This document shows, in pieces, positions 41,573-51,130 of a stretch of DNA of 64,000 nt. The notes beneath the pieces were generated by a model, which did no database searches, was not told the origin of the DNA, and saw only the letters and a program-made list of their open reading frames with translations. Every line of letters starts with the position of its first letter. The first letter of the stretch is position 1. The translations under genes were made by a program, and so were the position numbers. The stretch comes from Streptomyces sp. DvalAA-43 (GTDB lineage: Bacteria; Actinomycetota; Actinomycetes; Streptomycetales; Streptomycetaceae): NCBI RefSeq assembly GCF_900091725.1, contig NZ_FMBW01000033.1, positions 1 through 64,000 on the forward strand, read 5' to 3'.

Positions 41573-41875
41573 ATGGCGAAGGTTCCGGCAGCGGCGGTGG
41601 CGGCGAGCGGGCTGGTCGGCGGGTACGCCGTGGCGCGGTGGACCAGGAAGCGGCCGCTGGGCGGGGTCGCCCTCGCCGCCGCGGGCACCGTCGCCGCGTA
41701 CGAGTGGAACCGGCAGGCCGGGCCGCGCGCGGCCGCCGGGCTGACCGCGGCGTACGTCGCCGCGTTCGCCGGTTCGCACCCGCTGGCCAAGAAGGTCGGC
41801 GCCTGGCCCGCCGTCTTCACCGTGGCGGGCAGCATGGCCGCCGCGTCCTGGGCGGTCACCCGCCGGGCGGCCTGA
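41573..41875 (+). CDS. Small hydrophobic membrane protein
   Basis: A 100-residue protein of unknown family. GAAGG lies 8 bases before ATG 41573; GTG 41564 is the alternative. Three or four short hydrophobic segments rich in Ala and Gly (AAAVAASGLVGGYAVARW, LGGVALAAAGTVAAYEW, AAGLTAAYVAAFAGS, VFTVAGSMAAASWAV) suggest a membrane protein, with Arg/Lys pairs in the loops. It is divergent from the DHA2 pump and ends at a double hairpin. Confidence 0.68.
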   Translation: MAKVPAAAVAASGLVGGYAVARWTRKRPLGGVALAAAGTVAAYEWNRQAGPRAAAGLTAAYVAAFAGSHPLAKKVGAWPAVFTVAGSMAAASWAVTRRAA

Positions 41876-41898
41876 AGCACGTACGGGCATACCGGCGT

Positions 41899-41930
41899 GC
41901 GTACGGGCGTACCGGCGTACGCCCGTACGC
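41899..41930 (+). terminator. 14-bp hairpin, first of two between converging genes
   Basis: Perfect arms gcgtacgggcgtac (41899-41912) and gtacgcccgtacgc (41917-41930) with a 4-base loop, 24 bases after the small membrane protein gene. A partial copy, gtacgggcat, precedes it. Confidence 0.8.
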
Positions 41931-41934
41931 AGAA

Positions 41935-41974
41935 GCGGAAGGGGCGGAGGCCCGGAAGCCCCCACCCCTTCCGC
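41935..41974 (-). terminator. 10-bp hairpin, second of two between converging genes
   Basis: Arms gcggaagggg (41935-41944) and ccccttccgc (41965-41974) flank a 20-base loop. It lies just after the DUF445 stop on the minus strand. Confidence 0.7.
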
Positions 41975-42008
41975 GTACGTACGCTCCCCCGTCCGGGGCC
42001 AGGTGCTT

Positions 42009-43391
42009 CTACGCCCCCAGCGCCCACGAGACCGTATAGATCAGGAGCCCCGCCAGCGCGCCCACCACTGTGCCGTTGATCCGGATGAACTGGAGGTCGC
42101 GGCCGATGTGCGCCTCGATCTTCTTCGACGTCTGATCCGCGTCCCAGCTCGCGACCGTGTCGCTGATCAGCGAGGTGATCTCCGCGCGGTACGTCGTGAC
42201 GACATAGACCGCCGCGTCCTCCAGCCAGCCGTCCAGCTTCGCCTGGAGCCGGTCGTCCGTCGCCAGCCGTGCGCCCAGCGCCATCAGTGAGGACCGCGCC
42301 CGCAGCCGCAACTCGCTCTGCTCGTCCTCCGCGGCCGCGATGATCATCGTGCGTACGGATGCCCAGGCCGAGGCGATGACGTCCTGCACCTCGCCGCGCC
42401 CCAGGATCTCCGACTTCAGCCGCTCCACCCGGGCCCGGGTGTCCGAGTCCGTCTGGAGGTCGGCCGCGAAGTCGGTGAGGAAGGTGTCGATCGAGGCGCG
42501 CGCCGGGTGTCCCGGCATGTCCCGCATCTCCGTGACGAAGCGCAGCAGCTCCTTGTAGACCCGCTCCCCCACCCGCTTGTCGACGAACCGCGGCGTCCAG
42601 CCCGGGGCCCCGCCCTGCACCGCGTCCATCACCGAATCGCCGTGCAGCACCAGCCAGTCGTGGGCGCGTACGCAGATCAGGTCCACCACCTTGCGGTGGC
42701 CGCCGTCGGAGACGATCCGCTCCAGCATCTTGCCGAGACCGGGCCCGATCTCCGCCGCGTCGGCCCGCCGGGTGATCGCCTCACCCACCACGGCCTGCAC
42801 ATCGGAATCCCGCAGCACCCTCAACGCACCGCGCAACGCGGTCGACAGCTCGGCGGTGACCCGGTCCGCGTGCTCCGGCTCGGCCAGCCAGGCACCGACA
42901 CGACGGCCGACGCCGAGCGCGTGGATCCGGCCCCGTACGACATCACCGGAGAGAAAATTCTCGCCGACGAAGGAACCCAGGGAGGCCCCGAGCTGGTCCT
43001 TCTTGGTGGGGATGATGGCGGTGTGCGGGATCGGCAGGCCGAGCGGACGCTTGAACAGCGCCGTGACGGCGAACCAGTCGGCCAGCGCACCCACCATCCC
43101 CGCCTCGGCGGCCGCGGCGACGAAGCCCGGCCAGCCGCCCACACCCGCGCTCTTCGCCCAGGTGGCGAGGACGTACACGAGCGCGACCAGCAGAAGGAGG
43201 CCCGTGGCCGTGGTCTTCATCCGGCGCACACCACGCCGCTTCTCCTCGTCGGCCGCGGTGTACGCGAACGACGCCAGGGGAGCGGCCCGGCCACCGGGGA
43301 CGGAACGGGCCTCACCCGCCGTCCGCTCCCCGGCACGCTCCCGCTGCCGCGCGCCCGGCTCCCCGGGTTCCGTCCGATCGATCCGTTCCAT
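42009..43391 (-). CDS. DUF445 membrane protein
   Basis: About 460 residues from ATG 43391 (GGAG upstream); ATG 43439 is possible. After an Arg/Glu-rich cytosolic lead the first span is TGLLLLVALVYVLATWA, followed by the DUF445 core WPGFVAAAAEAGMVGALADWFAVTALFKRPLGLPIPHTAIIPTKKDQLG. A long helical region (about residues 150-400) leads to a C-terminal span INGTVVGALAGLLIYTVSWAL. DUF445/YjiN-like proteins are conserved and uncharacterised. It shares the promoter region 43392-43537 with the divergent SGNH hydrolase gene. Confidence 0.87.
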   Translation of the reverse strand: MERIDRTEPGEPGARQRERAGERTAGEARSVPGGRAAPLASFAYTAADEEKRRGVRRMKTTATGLLLLVALVYVLATWAKSAGVGGWPGFVAAAAEAGMVGALADWFAVTALFKRPLGLPIPHTAIIPTKKDQLGASLGSFVGENFLSGDVVRGRIHALGVGRRVGAWLAEPEHADRVTAELSTALRGALRVLRDSDVQAVVGEAITRRADAAEIGPGLGKMLERIVSDGGHRKVVDLICVRAHDWLVLHGDSVMDAVQGGAPGWTPRFVDKRVGERVYKELLRFVTEMRDMPGHPARASIDTFLTDFAADLQTDSDTRARVERLKSEILGRGEVQDVIASAWASVRTMIIAAAEDEQSELRLRARSSLMALGARLATDDRLQAKLDGWLEDAAVYVVTTYRAEITSLISDTVASWDADQTSKKIEAHIGRDLQFIRINGTVVGALAGLLIYTVSWALGA

Positions 43392-43537
43392 CCGCTCCAC
43401 CCGTCCGCGTACGCCTCGCCCCCGGTGTCCCGTACGCATTGTCCCTGCCTGACCTACTCCCGGGCCGCCCGTCGAGTTCCCGAAGCCCTGCCCCATCATG
43501 GGATCAGTCCGATTGATCACGAGGAGACACACCGCCC

Positions 43538-44788
43538 ATGCCCAGGCGCCAGGGGTACGCCCTGCTCATCGCCCTCGTGGCGGGCACCGCCGCGCTCGCC
43601 GCCGCCGTGGCGTTCGCCGGCTCCCTGCTGTTCTCCGGCTCCGGCGCCCGGCCGCAGCAGCTCACCGCACCCGACCCGCGGTCCGTGGCCCGGACGCCCG
43701 CCGCCCCCGCCCACTCCACCGGCCTCTGGGCCGCCACCTGGACGGCCGCACCCATCGACGGGGTGACCGACTCCTCCGACGGCGGCGCCCTGAACCGGCG
43801 CACCATCCGTAACGTCGTGCACACCAGCATCGGCGGGGACGCGGCCCGCATCACCCTCTCCAACCTCTTCGGCACCCGTCCGCTGGTCGTGGACCGCGCC
43901 ACCGTGAGCAGCCGCCCCGTGACCTTCCGGGGCTCCCGCACCGTGACCGTCCCGGCCGGCGGGCAGACCGTCAGCGACCCCGTCGCCGTCCCGGTCGCCG
44001 CTGACTCCGATCTCGTGGTCACCCTGCGCACCCCCACCGCCGAGGGGCCCGCCACCGTCCACGAGCGCGGCCACCAGACCTCGTACGTGGACACCGCGTG
44101 GGGCAGTCGGCGGACCCAGGACTGGCGCTACCTCACCGCCGTCGACGTGCACACCACGACCGCCGCCGGAACGATCGCCGTGATCGGCGACTCGCTCACC
44201 GCGGGCACCGGCTCCACCCTCGACACCAACAGCCGCTGGCCCGATGTCCTCGCCGACCGGCTGCGCGGCCGGTACGGGGTGGCCAACGCGGGCATCGCGG
44301 GCAACCGCCTGCTGCGCGACGGAACCGGCGTACGGGCGACCGCCCGCTTCGAGCGCGACGTACTGGACGTCGCCGGGGTGAGGACCGTCGTCATCGCGCT
44401 CGGCATCAACGATGTGCAGCGGCCCCCGCAGGAGACCGACCCGCAGCGCATCGCGGACGCCCTGCGGTCCCTGACCCAGCGCGCCCACGCCCGCGGACTG
44501 CGGGTCGTCGGGGCGACGCTGATGCCGTACGAGGGGTACCGCGGCTGGACACCCGCGGGCGACGGGGTACGGGAACGGGTCAACGCGCTGATCCGGGCGG
44601 GCGGGGTCTTCGACCACGTCATCGACTTCGACGCGGCGGCCCGGGACCCCTTCCGCCCGACGCGGCTCCGGGCGGCCTACGACAGCGGCGACCACCTCCA
44701 TCTGAACGACGCGGGCTACCGGCTGCTGGGCTCGCTGGTGGACCTGACGGCGCTGGTGCACGAGCAGCCCCGGTCCGACCAGCTCTGA
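43538..44788 (+). CDS. Secreted SGNH/GDSL hydrolase
   Basis: A 416-residue exported esterase-like enzyme. GAGGAG precedes ATG 43538. The N-terminal span GYALLIALVAGTAALAAAVAFAGSLLF is a signal or anchor. A beta-rich domain (about residues 60-190) precedes the SGNH core: block I VIGDSLTAGTGS (Ser), block II GIAGNR, block III LGINDVQRP, block V DHLHLNDAGY (Asp/His). The arrangement matches actinobacterial lipase/acylhydrolases that act on cell-surface or external esters. The substrate is unknown. Confidence 0.9.
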   Translation: MPRRQGYALLIALVAGTAALAAAVAFAGSLLFSGSGARPQQLTAPDPRSVARTPAAPAHSTGLWAATWTAAPIDGVTDSSDGGALNRRTIRNVVHTSIGGDAARITLSNLFGTRPLVVDRATVSSRPVTFRGSRTVTVPAGGQTVSDPVAVPVAADSDLVVTLRTPTAEGPATVHERGHQTSYVDTAWGSRRTQDWRYLTAVDVHTTTAAGTIAVIGDSLTAGTGSTLDTNSRWPDVLADRLRGRYGVANAGIAGNRLLRDGTGVRATARFERDVLDVAGVRTVVIALGINDVQRPPQETDPQRIADALRSLTQRAHARGLRVVGATLMPYEGYRGWTPAGDGVRERVNALIRAGGVFDHVIDFDAAARDPFRPTRLRAAYDSGDHLHLNDAGYRLLGSLVDLTALVHEQPRSDQL

Positions 44789-44830
44789 GGGGCGGGTTCC
44801 GGGGGCGCCCCGGCAGGCCGTCGGACGGTG

Positions 44831-44941
44831 GTCGGCCATCGGACCGGCGGATGAGTCGGCCGTCACACCGGTCCAACGCCCGACGAGTCGGCCGGTCAGT
44901 CGGCGGACCGGCCGGCTCCGACCCGTCGGCCATCGGACCGG
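44831..44941. repeat. 17-bp direct repeat in intergenic region
   Basis: gtcggccatcggaccgg occurs at 44831-44847 and 44925-44941, within a ccgg-rich stretch between the converging SGNH and DUF1707 genes. The second copy abuts the DUF1707 stop codon. Confidence 0.75.
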
Positions 44942-45682
44942 TCAGTCGTCCGAACGATCCGACCGGTCCGACCCGCCCTTCTCCAGCCGCCCCCGCCCAC
45001 GCCCGCGCTCCCGGTCCAGCTCCCGCAGCCGCTCCCGCTCCACGTCCCTCAGCCGCTGCCGCTCCGCCTTGCTCCGCTTGCGCTCCACGCCGACACCGCC
45101 CATCAGCGCGAGCCCGGTGATCCGCACCCGCGGGGCGTCCGGCGACGGGACCCCGTCATCCTTCGAGCGCTCCCCGAAACCGCCCATGATGCCGATGCCC
45201 CGGACCTCCACATTCAGCTCCGGCGGAACCGTCACCTGCATGCCGCCCATGATCGTGAAACAGCGGATGACGACCTCGCGGTCCTCGAAGTTCGCCTCGC
45301 GCAGATCGATCTCACCGCCGCCCCACATCGCGAACGCGGTGAACTTCCGGCCCACCGTCCAGTTCCCACGGCGCCCGAAGCCGCCCCAGAACGCGAACGC
45401 GCCGCCCGATGTGGCGGGCTTGCCGATCCGGTCCGCCCACCGCTTCTGCGACCCGGTCCGCGCCGGAGCCGCCCCCACCGGGGCCACCGCCGCACCCGGC
45501 GCCGGAAGATCCCGGACCAGCGGTTCCAACTCCCCGTGCGTACGGGCCTTGTAGGTCGCGTCGAGCCGCTGCTCGAACTCGTCCATCTCCAGCCGGCCCT
45601 CGGCAACCGCCTCGCGCAGGATCTCGGCGACACGCTCGCGCTCGGCATCGGAAGCACGCATCTCCGGAAGGTCACTTGTCAT
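44942..45682 (-). CDS. DUF1707 (SHOCT-like) and LiaF-like protein
   Basis: A 246-residue protein. The N-terminal DUF1707 domain is MRASDAERERVAEILREAVAEGRLEMDEFEQRLDATYKARTHGELEPLVRDLP. The central block FTAFAMWGGGEIDLREANFEDREVVIRCFTIMGGMQVTVPPELNVEVRGIGIMGGF is the LiaF/DUF2154-type beta helix. The C-terminus is strongly charged (RKRSKAERQRLRDVERERLRELDRERGRGRG). No membrane segment is evident, unlike LiaF itself. It probably has a role at the membrane or in envelope stress; the mechanism is unknown. Confidence 0.85.
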   Translation of the reverse strand: MTSDLPEMRASDAERERVAEILREAVAEGRLEMDEFEQRLDATYKARTHGELEPLVRDLPAPGAAVAPVGAAPARTGSQKRWADRIGKPATSGGAFAFWGGFGRRGNWTVGRKFTAFAMWGGGEIDLREANFEDREVVIRCFTIMGGMQVTVPPELNVEVRGIGIMGGFGERSKDDGVPSPDAPRVRITGLALMGGVGVERKRSKAERQRLRDVERERLRELDRERGRGRGRLEKGGSDRSDRSDD

Positions 45683-45768
45683 ACCGCGCAGCCTATTGAA
45701 CGTCCGCACGCCCGTCACAGCCCTACGCGCCCCGACCGGGCACCTGTATGCCACTCCACTCCATGCCG

Positions 45769-46779
45769 CTACATGCCGCCGGCCGACTCGTACATCTTCG
45801 CGATCACGGCCTCGATGTCCGGCTCCCGCACCGACAGGTCGACCAACGGGTACTCCGCGGCGATCCGGGCGACCAGCGGAGCAGCCGACTCCGAGGCCGG
45901 GAAGGCCAGCCACTGCCGCGGCCCCTCCACCTTCACCGTACGGACCGAGGGTTCCGACTCCAGCCGGATCGGCGGGAGTTGACGCTCCAGGTCGACCACC
46001 AGCATCCGCTCGCTCTCGCCCACCTCGTGCAGGCCGGCGAGGGCACCGTCGTACATCAGCCGGCCGTGGTCGATCACCATCACCCGCTTGCAGAGCTGCT
46101 CGATGTCCGTCAGATCATGGGTCGTGAGCAGCACCGTCGTGCCGCGCTCCGCGTTCAGGTCCCGCAGGAATCCACGGACCCTGGACTTGGAGACGACGTC
46201 CAGGCCGATCGTCGGCTCGTCCAGATACAGCACCTCGGGATCGTGCAGCAGCGCCGCCGCGATGTCGCCGCGCATCCGCTGCCCCAACGACAGCTGCCGC
46301 ACGGGAACATCCAACAGCTCGCCCAGATCGAGGAGTTCGACACAGCGGTCCAGATTCTCCCGGTAGCGCGCGTCGGGGATCCGGTACATCCGGTGCATCA
46401 GGCGGTACGAGTCGCGCAGCGGCAGGTCCCACCAGAGCGTGGTGCGCTGGCCGAACACCACACCGATCCGGTGCGCCAGCCTCGTACGTTCCCTCGAAGG
46501 GTCGATGCCCGCCACCCGCAGCCGGCCGCCGCTCGGGGTGAGGATGCCGGTCAGCATCTTGATCGTGGTCGACTTCCCCGCGCCGTTCGGGCCGATGTAG
46601 CCGACCATCTCGCCGCGCGCGACACGGAAGCTGATCGAGTCGACCGCCCGTACCCGGCGGCGTTCGCCGCGCATGAAACCGGTCCTGCGACGCACGTCGA
46701 AGACCTTCTCCACGTTGTCGAGCTCGATGAATCCGGTGGTGGTTTCGACGTCCGTGCGCACGTCCGAGTCCAAGTCCAT
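45769..46779 (-). CDS. ABC exporter ATP-binding protein
   Basis: A 336-residue ATPase from ATG 46779 (GGGGA upstream). Walker A is YIGPNGAGKSTTIKML, the Q-loop region is GVVFGQRTTLWWDLPLRDSYRL, the signature is QLSLGQRMRGDIAAALL, Walker B is VLYLDEPTIGLD and the H-loop is LLTTHDLTDIEQL. The LWWDLP block is typical of ATPases that serve PF06182-type ABC-2 permeases. The C-terminus has a domain after residue 250 (VVDLERQLPPIRLESEPSVRTVKVEG). It is the last gene of a three-gene operon. Confidence 0.9.
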   Translation of the reverse strand: MDLDSDVRTDVETTTGFIELDNVEKVFDVRRRTGFMRGERRRVRAVDSISFRVARGEMVGYIGPNGAGKSTTIKMLTGILTPSGGRLRVAGIDPSRERTRLAHRIGVVFGQRTTLWWDLPLRDSYRLMHRMYRIPDARYRENLDRCVELLDLGELLDVPVRQLSLGQRMRGDIAAALLHDPEVLYLDEPTIGLDVVSKSRVRGFLRDLNAERGTTVLLTTHDLTDIEQLCKRVMVIDHGRLMYDGALAGLHEVGESERMLVVDLERQLPPIRLESEPSVRTVKVEGPRQWLAFPASESAAPLVARIAAEYPLVDLSVREPDIEAVIAKMYESAGGM

Positions 46780-46811
46780 GTCCCCTGCCCTGCCTCGCTC
46801 GATGTTCCGGA

Positions 46812-47720
46812 TCAGCTTCCTGTGCTGCGGTACGCCCGCAGGCCCGAGCGCCAGGCCAGGCCCGCCAGCAGCCAGCACAGGGCCGCCACCACCGGGGGCA
46901 GGAACGCCACCCAGTCCGGCAGGCCCAGCGGGTACTCCCGGCCCAGCACGTACAGCGCGGGCAGCCAGTTCGCGAAGGCCAGCGGCACCACGAACGTCAC
47001 CCCCCGCACCAGGTCCTTCGCGAAGACCGACGGCGGGTACTGGAGCAGGGTGTTCCCGCCGTACGTGAAGGAGTTCTGCACCTGGGCGGCGTCCTGCGCG
47101 ACGAACTGGAACGCTCCCCCGGCCACGAACAGCGCCCCGAAGATCGCCGCCCCGCTCAGCAGCATCATCGGCACCATCGCCACCTTCAGCGGCGTCCAGG
47201 CGATGTCCAGGGTCACCAGCGCGTACCCCAGCACCAGTACCCCCTGGAGCACCCGCCCCAGCCTGCGCAGCGCGAACCGGTCCGCCGCCACCTGGGCGAG
47301 CACCGGGACCGGCCGCACCAGCAGGGTGTCCAGCGTGCCGTCGCGCACCCGCTGGCCCAGCCGGTCCATCGAGCCCAGCACCAGGTCGGCGAGACCGAAC
47401 GCGGTGCCCGACACCCCGTACAGCAGGGCGACCTCGGGCAGCGTGTAGCCGCCCAACTCGTCCACGTGCGAGAACATCAGCAGGATCGCGACGAAGTCGA
47501 AGGCGGTCGCCGCGAAGTTCCCGAACGCCGTCATGACGAACGAGGCGCGGTAGGCCATCGTCGAGCGCAGCCACATCATCACGATCAGCCCGTACGCCCG
47601 GACGCCCTCGACGAGCCCCGGCCGTTCGGCGAACACCACCCCGGACCGGTCGGCGGCCCGGCCCCCGGGCCCCTCCGCCGCCCCGGGCCCCTCCGCCACA
47701 CCCGTCGTACTGTCAGCCAC
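46812..47720 (-). CDS. ABC-2 family (PF06182-type) permease
   Basis: A 302-residue permease from GTG 47720, overlapping the upstream permease stop by 8 bases. About six spans follow a cytosolic lead (VRAYGLIVMMWLRSTMAYRASFVMTAFGNFAATAFDFVAILLMF). The family blocks GSMDRLGQRVRDGTLDTLLVRPVPVLAQVAADRFALRRLGR and FTYGGNTLLQYPPSVFAKDL are clear. It pairs with the next permease upstream to form a heterodimer. Exporters of this type sit next to cell-wall genes in streptomycetes; the substrate is unknown. Confidence 0.86.
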   Translation of the reverse strand: MADSTTGVAEGPGAAEGPGGRAADRSGVVFAERPGLVEGVRAYGLIVMMWLRSTMAYRASFVMTAFGNFAATAFDFVAILLMFSHVDELGGYTLPEVALLYGVSGTAFGLADLVLGSMDRLGQRVRDGTLDTLLVRPVPVLAQVAADRFALRRLGRVLQGVLVLGYALVTLDIAWTPLKVAMVPMMLLSGAAIFGALFVAGGAFQFVAQDAAQVQNSFTYGGNTLLQYPPSVFAKDLVRGVTFVVPLAFANWLPALYVLGREYPLGLPDWVAFLPPVVAALCWLLAGLAWRSGLRAYRSTGS

Positions 47721-48543
47721 CCTGGACCACCACCCTCCTCGTCGCCACCGACTGCACCATCCGCCCCACCAGCAACAGCGCCAGCGCCCAGCCCGCCTGG
47801 AAGGCGTACGCCTTCCCCAGCTCCCACCCCGGGTACTTGCCGAGGAACACATCGGCCGGCACCTGGAGCAGCGACGACCACGGCAGCGCCCGCGCCACGT
47901 CCCCCAGCACCCCGGGGAACAGCGTCAGCGGGAGCAGCATCCCGGAGAAGAACATCGCGGCCAGCCAGGCCATCTGCGCGGTCCCCGCCCCGTCCAGCAG
48001 CCAGAACGCGGAGAGCGCCACCAGGTAGCGGATCGCGAAACTGACCACGACACCGAGCGCCACCGAGACGAGGAAGGCCAGCCAGACGCCCGGCGAGGAG
48101 GGCAGCGCCAGATCGAAGGCGAGCGATCCCACCAGCATCGGCACGATGCCGCGCCCCAGCAGATGGAACGCGGCGCGGCCCAGGTCTCCCGCGAGCCACC
48201 ACAGTTGGAGGTCGGCGGGCCGGTAGAGATCGACCGCGATGTCACCGGTACGGATCCGCTCGATCAGCTCGTCCTCGAAACCGCCGCCCATCATGGAACA
48301 GGTCATCAGCAGCGCCTGCCCCAGCCAGACGTAGCTGAGCGCCTGGGACATGTCGTAACCGCCGAGCTGCGGGCGCTCGTCCCACAACGCCACATAGGTG
48401 TACGCCAGGATGAACCCGAAGACCGTGTTGGTGAACACTCCCGCCGCCGTGGCGGTCCGGTAGGTGGCGTGGCGGCGGAACCCTCCCGCCGCCACCACCG
48501 CGTAAAGCCGCACCGTACGCACCCCCATCGCCCGGGTGCCCAA
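47713..48543 (-). CDS. ABC-2 family (PF06182-type) permease
   Basis: A 276-residue permease, first gene of the operon. Family blocks are VFTNTVFGFILAYTYVALW, GGFEDELIERIRTGDIAVDLYRPADLQLWWLAGDLGRAAFHLL and FFSGMLLPLTLFPGVLGDVARALPWSSLLQVPADVFLGKYPG. About six membrane segments are predicted. It is divergent from the class A PBP gene with 151 bases between, so the two share a promoter region. Confidence 0.86.
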   Translation of the reverse strand: MGTRAMGVRTVRLYAVVAAGGFRRHATYRTATAAGVFTNTVFGFILAYTYVALWDERPQLGGYDMSQALSYVWLGQALLMTCSMMGGGFEDELIERIRTGDIAVDLYRPADLQLWWLAGDLGRAAFHLLGRGIVPMLVGSLAFDLALPSSPGVWLAFLVSVALGVVVSFAIRYLVALSAFWLLDGAGTAQMAWLAAMFFSGMLLPLTLFPGVLGDVARALPWSSLLQVPADVFLGKYPGWELGKAYAFQAGWALALLLVGRMVQSVATRRVVVQGG

Positions 48544-48694
48544 CGGTCTCGGACACCAAAGCGCACGACCCTAGTCCACCGGGAACGGCCCCCGCGACCG
48601 CTTTTCGGGGGTCGATCCGGGGTCGATCCGATGCTTATTCCCTAGAAAAGGGCACTATGAGGGAACTGACCGCGGCCGAGGAGTCTGCACGGAC

Positions 48695-51130
48695 ATGAGC
48701 GACGAGCCACAGCAGCCGAGCGGGGACCAGGGCCCCCGGGGCTGGGCCCCCAGGGATCCGGCTGCCCACGGCCCCGCCGGTGCGTCCGGCGATCCCGGCA
48801 ATCCCGGCGACGGAAGCGGAACCGCGAGCGGGAAGGCCAAGAAGCCCAAGAAGCGCAAGCGGCCCAAGCGCACCGGATGGCGGCGTGCCGTCCCCACCTG
48901 GCGGATGGTCCTCGGTGCCGTCCTCGTCGCCGCCGTGCTCCTGATCGGCGGCTTCATCGCCGGGTACGAACTCGTCGACATCCCGCCCGCCAACGCCAAC
49001 GCCACCGCGCAGTCCAACGTCTACCTCTACAAGGACGGCAGCGTCCTCGCCCGCTCCGGCGAGATCAACCGGGAGAACGTCCAGCTCGCCCAGGTGCCGC
49101 TCACCGTCCAGCACGCGGTCCTCGCCGCGGAGGACCGCGACTTCTACTCCGAACGGGCCGTCGACTTCAAGGCCATGACCCGCGCCGCCTTCAACACACT
49201 CACCGGCAAGGGCAAACAGGGCGGCTCGACGATCACCCAGCAGTACGTCAAGAACTACTACCTCGGCCAGGAACAGACCGTCATCCGCAAGATCAAGGAA
49301 TTCTTCATCGCGGTCAAACTCAACCGCGAGGAAACCAAGAGCCAGATCTTCGAGGGCTACCTCAACACCAGCTACTTCGGCCGCAACGCCTACGGCATCC
49401 AGGCCGCCGCCCAGGCCTACTACTCCAAGGACATCGGCCACATCACCACCGCCCAGGGCGCCTACCTGGCCTCCCTGCTCAACGCCCCCAGCGCGTACGA
49501 CGTCGTCGTCCACCCCGAGAACAAGCCAGCCGCCCTCGGCCGCTGGAACTACGTGCTCGACGGCATGGTCAAGGAGAAGTGGCTCGGCGCGGCCGAACGC
49601 GCCGCGATGAAGTTCCCCGTGCCCGGCAAGGTCAAGCCCTCCACCGGGCTCTCCGGACAGCGCGGCTACCTCGTCCAGGCCGTCGACGACTACCTCACCG
49701 GACACGACGTCATCGACGAGGACACCCTCGCCACCGGCGGCTACCGGATCACCACCACCCTGGAGAAGAAGAAGCAGGACGCACTCGTCAAGGCCGTCGA
49801 CGACAACGTCATGTCCCAGACCAGCCCCGACCGCCCGGCCGACCGCAACGTCCGGGTCGGCGGCGCCTCCATCGACTCCGGCACCGGCCGGGTCCTCGCC
49901 ATGTACGGCGGCATCGACTACACCAAGCAGTACGTGAACAACGCGACCCGCCGCGACTACCAGGTCGGCTCCACCTTCAAGCCCTTCGTCTTCACCTCGG
50001 CCGTCGCCAACCGCTCCACCACCCAGGACGGCCGGCGCATCACCCCCAACACCCTCTACGACGGCACCAACAAACGCATGGTCCAGGGCCCCGGAGGATC
50101 CACCGGATACGCCCCCGCCAACGAGGACGACATCGACTACGGGCCCATCACCGTCTCCACCGCCACCGACAAGTCCGTCAACGCCGTCTACGCCCAGATG
50201 GCCGAGGACGTCGGCCCGGAGAAGGTCAAGCAGACCGCCATCGGCCTCGGCATCCCGAAGAACACCCCCGACCTCACCGCCACCCCGTCCATCGCACTCG
50301 GCGTCTCCACCGCCAGCGTCCTGGACATGACGGAGGCGTACGCCACCCTCGCCAACCACGGCCGGCACAGCGCGTACGTCCTCGTCGACCGGATCAGCAA
50401 GGACGGCGAGGACCTGGAGCTCCCCGACAGCGGGCACAGCGATCCGGCGGTCAGCCGCGAGGCCGCCGACACCACGACCGGCATCCTCCAGAGCGTCGTC
50501 GAGGGCGGCACCGGCACCGCCGCCCAGGCCGCGGGGCGCCCCGCCGCGGGCAAGACCGGCACCGCCGAGGAGGACAAGGCGGCCTGGTTCGCCGGCTACA
50601 CCCCCGACCTCACCACCGTCATCGCCGTCATGGGCCAGGACCCCGAGACCGGCGTACAGAAACCGCTGTACGGAGCACTCGGACTCGCCCGCATCAACGG
50701 CGGCGGCGCGCCCGCCCAGACCTGGGCCCAGTACACCGAGGCCGCCCTGCGCTCCACCCCGGCCACCGACTTCGACCTCGAACTCGAAAGCGGCGCCGAG
50801 GAATCCGCGCCGCCCACCGACGAACAGACCAGTCCCGAGGGCACCACCACACCCCCCGGGACCACCTCCAGCACCCCGCCGAACACTCCCGGCTCCACCC
50901 CGCCCCGCGAGCCCTCGACCCCCGGTTCCAGCGAACCGGGCACCGGCGGCACGGAGACCAACACCCCCACCGAAGGCACCGCGGACAACGGCGGCGCACA
51001 GAACGGCGGCGGGGACAACGGCGGCGCGAGCGGCAGTGACAGTGGCGCGGACGGTGGCGGCGGGGGCGGGGGCGGGGGCGACTACGGCTACTTCCCCGGC
51101 CCCCGGGGCACCCCGGCCACCCGTCAGTGA
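48695..51130 (+). CDS. Class A penicillin-binding protein (transglycosylase/transpeptidase)
   Basis: An 811-residue bifunctional peptidoglycan synthase. A Pro/Gly/Lys-rich cytosolic lead of about 65 residues precedes one span (MVLGAVLVAAVLLIGGFIAGY). The GT51 domain has AVLAAEDRDFYSERAVD (catalytic Glu at about 145), GGSTITQQYVKNYYL and the KIKEFFIAVKLNREETKSQIFEGYLNT block. The transpeptidase has SxxK in GSTFKPF (about 425), SxN as SVN (about 493) and KTGT (about 618). The last about 120 residues are Thr/Pro/Gly-rich and likely extracellular. It is divergent from the ABC exporter operon. Its stop overlaps the end of the gdx-like gene by 7 bases. Confidence 0.93.
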   Translation: MSDEPQQPSGDQGPRGWAPRDPAAHGPAGASGDPGNPGDGSGTASGKAKKPKKRKRPKRTGWRRAVPTWRMVLGAVLVAAVLLIGGFIAGYELVDIPPANANATAQSNVYLYKDGSVLARSGEINRENVQLAQVPLTVQHAVLAAEDRDFYSERAVDFKAMTRAAFNTLTGKGKQGGSTITQQYVKNYYLGQEQTVIRKIKEFFIAVKLNREETKSQIFEGYLNTSYFGRNAYGIQAAAQAYYSKDIGHITTAQGAYLASLLNAPSAYDVVVHPENKPAALGRWNYVLDGMVKEKWLGAAERAAMKFPVPGKVKPSTGLSGQRGYLVQAVDDYLTGHDVIDEDTLATGGYRITTTLEKKKQDALVKAVDDNVMSQTSPDRPADRNVRVGGASIDSGTGRVLAMYGGIDYTKQYVNNATRRDYQVGSTFKPFVFTSAVANRSTTQDGRRITPNTLYDGTNKRMVQGPGGSTGYAPANEDDIDYGPITVSTATDKSVNAVYAQMAEDVGPEKVKQTAIGLGIPKNTPDLTATPSIALGVSTASVLDMTEAYATLANHGRHSAYVLVDRISKDGEDLELPDSGHSDPAVSREAADTTTGILQSVVEGGTGTAAQAAGRPAAGKTGTAEEDKAAWFAGYTPDLTTVIAVMGQDPETGVQKPLYGALGLARINGGGAPAQTWAQYTEAALRSTPATDFDLELESGAEESAPPTDEQTSPEGTTTPPGTTSSTPPNTPGSTPPREPSTPGSSEPGTGGTETNTPTEGTADNGGAQNGGGDNGGASGSDSGADGGGGGGGGGDYGYFPGPRGTPATRQ

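Noticed and set aside
48635..50437. 600-codon minus-strand frame opposite the PBP gene
   Set aside because: Shadow; Gly/Val/Asp-rich composition typical of antisense of a high-GC gene.
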